Shown: positions 59,476 through 64,000 of the stretch, piece by piece | How the letters are laid out: each line of letters opens with the position of its first letter | Position numbering within the stretch: position 1 is the stretch's first letter | Source: Maridesulfovibrio sp050916235 | Lineage (GTDB): Bacteria > Desulfobacterota > Desulfovibrionia > Desulfovibrionales > Desulfovibrionaceae | DNA length: 64,000 nucleotides | Direction of reading: 5' to 3' | Assembly (NCBI RefSeq): GCF_050916235.1 | Contig: NZ_CP104854.1 | Location: forward strand, 2,418,001 to 2,482,000 | Notes under the pieces: model-generated | Databases searched by the model: none | Told to the model about the DNA's origin: nothing | What the model saw: only the letters and a program-made list of their open reading frames with translations | Made by a program: the position numbers and the translations under genes

Positions 59476-59688
59476 GGGCCTATTTATGAATACAGGTGCA
59501 GACAATGTAATCTGGTATTTGAGGAACTGGTATCATCGGCCAGCTTGAATACACCTCCCTGCCCAAAGTGCAAAGGAGATCAGACTGAGAAAATACTGTC
59601 GTCTTTCAGCGGAATTGTTTCCGGAGGAAGTGGTGGTGCCCAGCCTATGCAGGGCCATGGCGGCTGCGGAGGTTCAGGGTTTTCCTGA
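59476..59688 (+). CDS. FmdB-family zinc-ribbon protein frame without a normal start codon
   Basis: The frame reads PIYEYRCRQCNLVFEELV, then CPKCKG, then a Gly/Ser-rich tail ending GHGGCGGSGFS, which is a complete FmdB-type zinc ribbon (two C-x2-C knuckles) of about 70 residues. Homologues begin M-P-I-Y-E-Y, but the codon before CCT is GGG (59476-59478), not ATG, and TAA is two codons upstream. GGAGG (59461-59465) is correctly placed for a start at 59476. Options are an ATT start at 59482, a mutated start codon (pseudogene), or a base error. It is in the same frame as the candidate selenoprotein and 3 bases behind its stop. Confidence 0.55.
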   Translation, partial: GPIYEYRCRQCNLVFEELVSSASLNTPPCPKCKGDQTEKILSSFSGIVSGGSGGAQPMQGHGGCGGSGFS

Positions 59689-59729
59689 GGATAAGAGGGT
59701 CTTTCCGGTTGGAAAGAGATCTAAAGAAG

Positions 59730-59764
59730 AGTCCCCGGCACGTGTTGTGTCGGGGACTTTTTTA
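59730..59764. terminator. Terminator between the FmdB frame and the convergent CgeB-like gene
   Basis: A 12-bp stem (59730-59741 with 59747-59758, one G-T pair) is followed by TTTTTT on the plus strand; a second hairpin TCTTTCC/GGAAAGA lies at 59700-59717. Confidence 0.8.
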
Positions 59765-61429
59765 GGCGTATGTCTGACGCATGCATTTGATTAGTCCGGC
59801 GATGCGGCTGTCGTAGGTATGTTCCGCCAGAATTCTTTTCCGTGCAGCACTGATTATTTTCAGCCGTGATTCTTCATCGTGGAGGTATCTTTCTATCAGT
59901 TCCGGAATTTCTTCCGGAGAATGGTAGATAGCGATTTCCTTACCGGGCTCAAAGAGCCTTTCAACCTGATAACGGTGGTCGGTGAGCAGAAATCCGTTGC
60001 AGGCCGGCACATCAAATACTCGTTGGTTTACCGCACCTTTCATCTGCTGGCTGGTGCAGTTGAAATTTATTTTTGAACATGGGTAAAAACGGGGCAGGTC
60101 TTCATAATAGGAAAGCTCCCGATGGTATTCCCATTGTCCGTCTTCTTCGAGAAGCTTTTTCCAGCCGTCATCCCCGACGATCAGTGGAGAGTACGGTAGC
60201 GTTTCCTTCACGCATGACAGGCGGTATTCAAGGGTCGCCTGCCAGATGATGAGCGTTTCAAAAGCCAGCTTCCGATATGGAGACTCCAGAGCCTCGTAAT
60301 GCGGCAGCAGTTCCGGGTAGTCCGAGCGGATGAAATTCAGAACCGATGGTTCGGACCTTCCGCCGAAATCTTCGGCAATTTCTTTCCAGCGTTCAAGTAG
60401 CGGCCCGAAAAGGCGGGCTGCCTCAAGTCTTCTGGCGGTCTTGTGGACCATGGAATTTCCGACGAAAGAGATATTGCGGGCCCACCGGGGTTCAGTACAG
60501 CCTTTTGAAGGGAGAAAGCGGGTCTGGTCTGTTCCCAGCGGAAGGTGAAATATGTTTGAAAAGCCCATCTCCCTGAGCGAATCCATCCTGTCCGCATCCC
60601 ACGTGAAAATTGTAGTATTGCTGTCTGCCTGCGCCCGGTAAAGCGGCAGGATGAGCATGGGATTGTCAACGAACCATGAGGCCAGAGGGAGCCGGAATTT
60701 GTGGAGCAGGGTGTTCAGGACCCCTTCCTGATCCACACCGAGATGATTGACGGTGAGCACAAAGTCCGGCCTGAACGTGTCAATTGCCGACGCTATCCGC
60801 CCTATAAAGTGTTCAAGCTCCAATTCCCTGGCATCCATGTTGATAAGCATATGGGCAATGGACTGGCGCTCACAGGCGGAAACAATCTCTCCCATGAGAA
60901 AATACTGGCTGGTAAGAAGCAGGATGCGCGGTTTGCTGTTCTGGAATTTAGGCCAGACCGGGAATTCCGCTTTTCTGCCCGTCTCTCTGATCAGCAGTGT
61001 TTCGGTCTGGGTATAGAAAGGAGAAATTCTCAGGTAGAATGGGATTCTGAGGGGCTGGATTGCCATGTCAAACGAGTCAGACAGCTCGTTAATCTGTCCG
61101 GCGGCTTCCTCTGCAGAGGATGTGGTTATCCAGATTACGTTTGGATCATCCCGATATTTTTCCCGGAGCATGGTTCTGGCAAGGATGTCTGCTTCGCAGT
61201 CCAGTATGAGCAGGGGGCGGTCTTTTTGTTCGGCAAGCAGATCTGCTGCAATCCCGATTCCTGAGCCGAGCAACAGGGGGATCCTGCCTGCTTCGAGTGT
61301 CTTCGCCAGTGCGCTTTCCCTGTCCCGACCGGACCTGCCCCACATGTGCTTTTTTTTACCGTCCTGTGTTATGCGTATATCGCAAAGACCGGATTCGTCG
61401 GAGAGGAGTTCAGCAGTATAATCGGCCAT
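59762..61429 (-). CDS. CgeB-like glycosyltransferase (GT-B), last gene of the motAB operon
   Basis: The 555-residue protein has a nucleotide-sugar-type C-terminal half resembling the spore-maturation/CgeB glycosyltransferase group. Its marks are PLASWFVDNPMLI, TTIFTWDADRMDSLREMGF, NIFHLPLGTDQTRF, NISFVGNSM, and a late segment QRVFDVPACNGFLLTDHR with EPGKEIAIYHSPEE. The N-terminal half (GRIPLLLGSGIGIAADLL) resembles a Rossmann acceptor domain. It starts 6 bases after the motB stop, so it is made with the stator. Protein or flagellin glycosylation is a reasonable inference; the acceptor is unknown. Confidence 0.82.
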   Translation of the reverse strand: MADYTAELLSDESGLCDIRITQDGKKKHMWGRSGRDRESALAKTLEAGRIPLLLGSGIGIAADLLAEQKDRPLLILDCEADILARTMLREKYRDDPNVIWITTSSAEEAAGQINELSDSFDMAIQPLRIPFYLRISPFYTQTETLLIRETGRKAEFPVWPKFQNSKPRILLLTSQYFLMGEIVSACERQSIAHMLINMDARELELEHFIGRIASAIDTFRPDFVLTVNHLGVDQEGVLNTLLHKFRLPLASWFVDNPMLILPLYRAQADSNTTIFTWDADRMDSLREMGFSNIFHLPLGTDQTRFLPSKGCTEPRWARNISFVGNSMVHKTARRLEAARLFGPLLERWKEIAEDFGGRSEPSVLNFIRSDYPELLPHYEALESPYRKLAFETLIIWQATLEYRLSCVKETLPYSPLIVGDDGWKKLLEEDGQWEYHRELSYYEDLPRFYPCSKINFNCTSQQMKGAVNQRVFDVPACNGFLLTDHRYQVERLFEPGKEIAIYHSPEEIPELIERYLHDEESRLKIISAARKRILAEHTYDSRIAGLIKCMRQTYA

Positions 61430-61435
61430 GGCAGG

Positions 61436-62182
61436 TTACCAGGAATCTCGGGCCGGTTTATGGTAGAAGAACTCCAGCCTCCGGTTTTTCATCCTGTTTT
61501 CTTCGGAATCGTTTTTTACCAGCGGCTGGGTGTCTGCATAACCGACAGCTTTCAGCCGCTTTGGTTCTATTCCGCCTTTTTCAATGATATAGCGCAGTGC
61601 GCTGGCTGCTCGGGCTGCTGAGAGTTCCCAGTTGGTCGGAAATTTTCTGGAGCGTACTTCCGTATTATCCGTGTGTCCGCGTACGACCAAGTCGTAGTTG
61701 TGGTCCCTTAATATGCTGATTACCCGGTCAAGGACTTTTTCCGCACCCGGTTTAAGTTCTGCCGTGCCGGGTTTGAACAGTGCGGCTGATTCAGAATTCA
61801 CCAGAACTCCGTCCTGATCTGCCTTTACTCCGGTTGATTTCTGCGTGGCTTCCTCTTCGTCCATCAGAGCCTTGATGCGCAGGACCAGACCCAGCAACCG
61901 TTTGTCGTTGCTGTCCATCTTGACTTCCTTGCGCTGAAGGTCAGAAGGAACAAGGGACAGATGGTCGGCTTCCTTGCGTTCGACCTTGACCCCGAAAGCA
62001 TCGCGGATGGACCCTAGAAGTTCTTTGAACTTTGCGAGGTCGTTGTTGGCAAAAGAGAGCAGCAGAACGAAAAAGCAGAGCAGAAGGGTCACCATATCCG
62101 CGAATGTTGCCATCCACGGAGGCAGACCTTCTTCCGGAGGAGGACTGTTGTCCTTGGGTTTGAGAACTATTATTTTTGCCAT
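61436..62182 (-). CDS. motB: Flagellar stator protein MotB
   Basis: The 248-residue protein has the membrane helix at about 27-45 with the ion-binding D29 (ATFADMVTLLL), a linker, and the OmpA-like peptidoglycan-binding domain (about 125-243; VVRGHTDN, NWELSAARAASALRYI, NRRLEFFYHK). It follows motA after 44 bases, the normal arrangement. It is a close paralogue of the orphan MotB at 3903; linkers differ most (here KVERKEADHLSLVPSDLQ). Confidence 0.94.
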   Translation of the reverse strand: MAKIIVLKPKDNSPPPEEGLPPWMATFADMVTLLLCFFVLLLSFANNDLAKFKELLGSIRDAFGVKVERKEADHLSLVPSDLQRKEVKMDSNDKRLLGLVLRIKALMDEEEATQKSTGVKADQDGVLVNSESAALFKPGTAELKPGAEKVLDRVISILRDHNYDLVVRGHTDNTEVRSRKFPTNWELSAARAASALRYIIEKGGIEPKRLKAVGYADTQPLVKNDSEENRMKNRRLEFFYHKPARDSW

Positions 62183-62226
62183 GCTCCGCCCTGAACTCTA
62201 ACGCACAGAATGATCGCGTCAGCTTC

Positions 62227-62982
62227 TTATGAGGAAGCGTCGCGCATTGCCGGTGCGAGGAATGCCTGAAGTTTCTCTTTGACTATTGAGGGGTGCTCAC
62301 CCTTCTGAATTGCAACAACCCCTTCAACCATTATTTCCATGTAAAGGGATTCCTCAAATGAGCGTTCTTCAAGCTTTTTGGCCAGTGGCAGGAAAACTAC
62401 GTTGGCCAGTATGGATCCGTAGAGAGTGGTAAGCAATGCAACAGCCATTGCCGGGCCGATAGCATCCGGGTCACTTAGGTTGGAGAGCATCTGTACAAGA
62501 CCGATCAGGGTTCCGATCATTCCGAATGCCGGAGCCATTGTTCCCATGCCTTTCATTACGCCCTGCCCCTGGAAGTGTCGTTTTTTCATGAAGTCTATTT
62601 CGATCTCCATGATGGAACGGACCAGTTCTCCATCAGTTCCGTCAGCGACAAGGATGATTCCTTTTTTCAGGTATTCATTGTCGATTGAAACCTTTTCAAG
62701 GGCGACCAGACTTTCTTTTCTGGCTGTTTCTGCCAGAGCGACGATCTGATCTATGATCGCCTTGGGGTCGTTTGGTTTGGCAAAGAAACCCTTGAGGGCT
62801 ATTTTGAATGCCTTGAGAACCACCCCCATGGGAAACATGATGAACACTGAGGCGAAGGTTCCTCCGAAAACAACAACAATGGAAGGTGGATCGATAAAGC
62901 CGGCCGCATTACCGCCCATGAAAATGGTGGCAACAATAAGGCCGAAACCACCGACTATGCCTATTAGGGTTGCGATATCCAT
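62227..62982 (-). CDS. motA: Flagellar stator protein MotA
   Basis: MotA forms the ion channel with MotB and pushes on the rotor. The 251-residue protein has four membrane helices (about 3-21, 33-53, 146-167, 180-200). The cytoplasmic loop between helices 2 and 3 has charged rotor-contact residues (ARKESLVALEK), and the conserved Pro lies in TMAPAFGMIGTLIGLV. Start 62982 lies 6 bases after the stop of the FapA-like gene. The length and sequence fit the MotA/PomA family; ion specificity (H+ or Na+) cannot be decided by eye. Confidence 0.95.
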   Translation of the reverse strand: MDIATLIGIVGGFGLIVATIFMGGNAAGFIDPPSIVVVFGGTFASVFIMFPMGVVLKAFKIALKGFFAKPNDPKAIIDQIVALAETARKESLVALEKVSIDNEYLKKGIILVADGTDGELVRSIMEIEIDFMKKRHFQGQGVMKGMGTMAPAFGMIGTLIGLVQMLSNLSDPDAIGPAMAVALLTTLYGSILANVVFLPLAKKLEERSFEESLYMEIMVEGVVAIQKGEHPSIVKEKLQAFLAPAMRDASS

Positions 62983-62988
62983 ATTGTA

Positions 62989-64000
62989 CTATTTCTTTAG
63001 CGCGGGTGAACCCACTTTTATCTCGTTGTCTTTGTAATAGAAGAAGACATTTTCCAGAGGCTCATCAACCTGCATGAAAGCGGGTCCGATGCTGATTTCA
63101 ACTCCGGGTTTTACCTGCCCAACAACCATTATCCGGCAGCTTTCCAGTTTTTCCGTCTGCCGGATCTTATCCCACAACTGTTTTTTCTTGCTTCTCAGAA
63201 AACGTATTTTCATCTCGCTTTTTTCGATTTTCTGAGTGAATTCGACTGTTGTGGATGCCCCGTTGCTCATATTCCGCTGCTGATCCTCAACTTCGGATTT
63301 TAGCAACTCTATCTGGGCGGAAATCTTATCTATCTGAAGCAGCAGCAGCGGGTTGTAACCGACGATTACCTGTGCCTGAGTACTCAGGCCTCCGCCTAGC
63401 TGTTCTCCCACGTAGACATACTGGTCACTATAACATTTGCCGCCTGCAAATCTACCTTTTACGGCAAATTTCCCCGAGCTGTATATCTTAGTGTGCATGC
63501 AGTTTTTATCAATGATAATATTTCCACCGCTTACAAGTGTTGCATTTTCGCAAAAAGTTGCTCTCAGGGTTTCCTTTGATTCTATATGGCCTTTGCTGTT
63601 TCCTTTTATGCCGCCGGTGCACTTAAGGAATCCTGCGGCATGCACATTGGCCTGCTCTATGACGCCTTTCACATTGATGTTGTTTGCTTTTACATCAAGC
63701 CCTGATTTTATTGAGCCGTGGACTACCAGATCGCCTACAAAGAATATGTTGCCGGTTGACAGATTGACGTCGCCGCGGACATTCAGCAGTTCCTTGACCG
63801 TGATCAACCCGTCTTCATTGTAGAAGACGTAGCCGTTACGGGTTGCGATAAGCTGGTCAGGGTTGTCGGGGTTTATCCGGGTGTTTGCACCTCTGGGGAA
63901 TTTTTTGGCGGGGAGATGCCGATAGCCCAAGGGACAGGGGCCATCGCCAATATCTTCGGCCCATTGGGCCAGAACCTGACCGACTATTACGCTCTGGACA
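62989..64000 (-). CDS. FapA/DUF342-type polymer-forming protein (5' end outside window)
   Basis: The frame remains open to the right edge, so the N-terminus is cut off; a TTG at 63930 is internal. The visible 336 residues carry the DUF342 (FapA) core. This is a right-handed beta-helix of short repeats (about VRGDVNLSTGNIFFVGDLVVHGSI, ...DVKANNINVKGVIEQANVHA, SGGNIIIDKNCMHTKIYSSGKFAVKGRF). A coiled coil (IDKISAQIELLKSEVEDQQR) and a small C-terminal domain follow. DUF342 proteins are linked with flagellar assembly. It is the first visible gene of the FapA-motA-motB-CgeB operon. Confidence 0.88.
   Translation of the reverse strand, partial: VQSVIVGQVLAQWAEDIGDGPCPLGYRHLPAKKFPRGANTRINPDNPDQLIATRNGYVFYNEDGLITVKELLNVRGDVNLSTGNIFFVGDLVVHGSIKSGLDVKANNINVKGVIEQANVHAAGFLKCTGGIKGNSKGHIESKETLRATFCENATLVSGGNIIIDKNCMHTKIYSSGKFAVKGRFAGGKCYSDQYVYVGEQLGGGLSTQAQVIVGYNPLLLLQIDKISAQIELLKSEVEDQQRNMSNGASTTVEFTQKIEKSEMKIRFLRSKKKQLWDKIRQTEKLESCRIMVVGQVKPGVEISIGPAFMQVDEPLENVFFYYKDNEIKVGSPALKK

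Noticed and set aside
59363..59548. 61-residue frame overlapping the candidate selenoprotein and FmdB frame
   Set aside because: It is in another frame, has no family match, and conflicts with the clearly coding FmdB zinc-ribbon frame.

Overview
The window looks like chromosomal DNA from a Gram-negative deltaproteobacterial sulfate reducer, most likely a marine Desulfovibrio or Maridesulfovibrio relative. The reasons are its roughly 50% GC content, a MucR/Ros regulator, paired FecR-RTX giant proteins, many multi-domain sensor kinases, DUF342/FapA next to motAB, an ispDF fusion, and a dispersed 3'-end repeat whose type I associate with that group. The placement is inference. I saw no insertion sequence, prophage, CRISPR array or replication origin.

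Layout. 1-5.2 kb: end of a rhodanese gene, a response regulator with a degenerate phosphatase domain, alanine dehydrogenase behind a folded leader, a lone receiver, an orphan MotB and MucR. 5.2-11.5 kb: glycogen phosphorylase, a CHASE-type kinase and an AMIN-domain protein. 11.5-21.4 kb: Pho-box-like site, pstB-phoU, rpsA-sppA, degP, htpX and a Cache/PAS kinase. 21.6-30.1 kb: two tandem paralogous FecR-RTX proteins. 30.2-36.6 kb (minus strand): metallo-hydrolase, pseudo-receiver/TPR protein and two tiny coiled-coil membrane proteins; then pncC-like gene, OprB-like porin, thpR and a glycosyltransferase. 36.7-44.1 kb: serS, a sigma54 activator without its phospho-acceptor, and a polar amino-acid ABC operon with a double permease. 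44.1-51.2 kb: deacetylase-glycosyltransferase fusion, GT2 enzyme, Cys-cluster protein, a 41-residue peptide gene facing a CPBP protease, rfaE2 and tRNA(CAT). 51.4-57.4 kb: Nif3-like, zinc-ribbon protein, RNase P RNA, ispDF, a hypothetical and cysS. 57.5-64 kb: CHASE4 kinase, a small candidate selenoprotein, an FmdB zinc-ribbon frame, and a minus-strand FapA-motA-motB-CgeB-like operon running off the right edge.

Most striking observation: at 59314-59472 a 29-codon membrane-peptide frame reaches TGA and continues in frame for 22 codons to TAA. Just after the TGA is a 7-bp hairpin with a five-base loop (AGTTG), placed almost exactly as in a bacterial SECIS element, suggesting an unannotated 52-residue selenoprotein. 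An FmdB zinc-ribbon frame follows in the same frame but has no ATG, GTG or TTG start. Other leads are a multi-stem leader before alanine dehydrogenase, a roughly 50-nt element shared by the serS leader and the amino-acid ABC operon, a Pho-box followed by a terminator ahead of pstB, and the small Cys-peptide/CPBP pair.

How the genes fit together: much of the window concerns sensing (three membrane kinases, four receiver-type proteins, three of them with altered catalytic or acceptor chemistry), surface and envelope (RTX proteins, porin, glycosyltransferases, motility stators) and core housekeeping (S1, SerS, CysS, RNase P RNA, isoprenoid synthesis, phosphate uptake).
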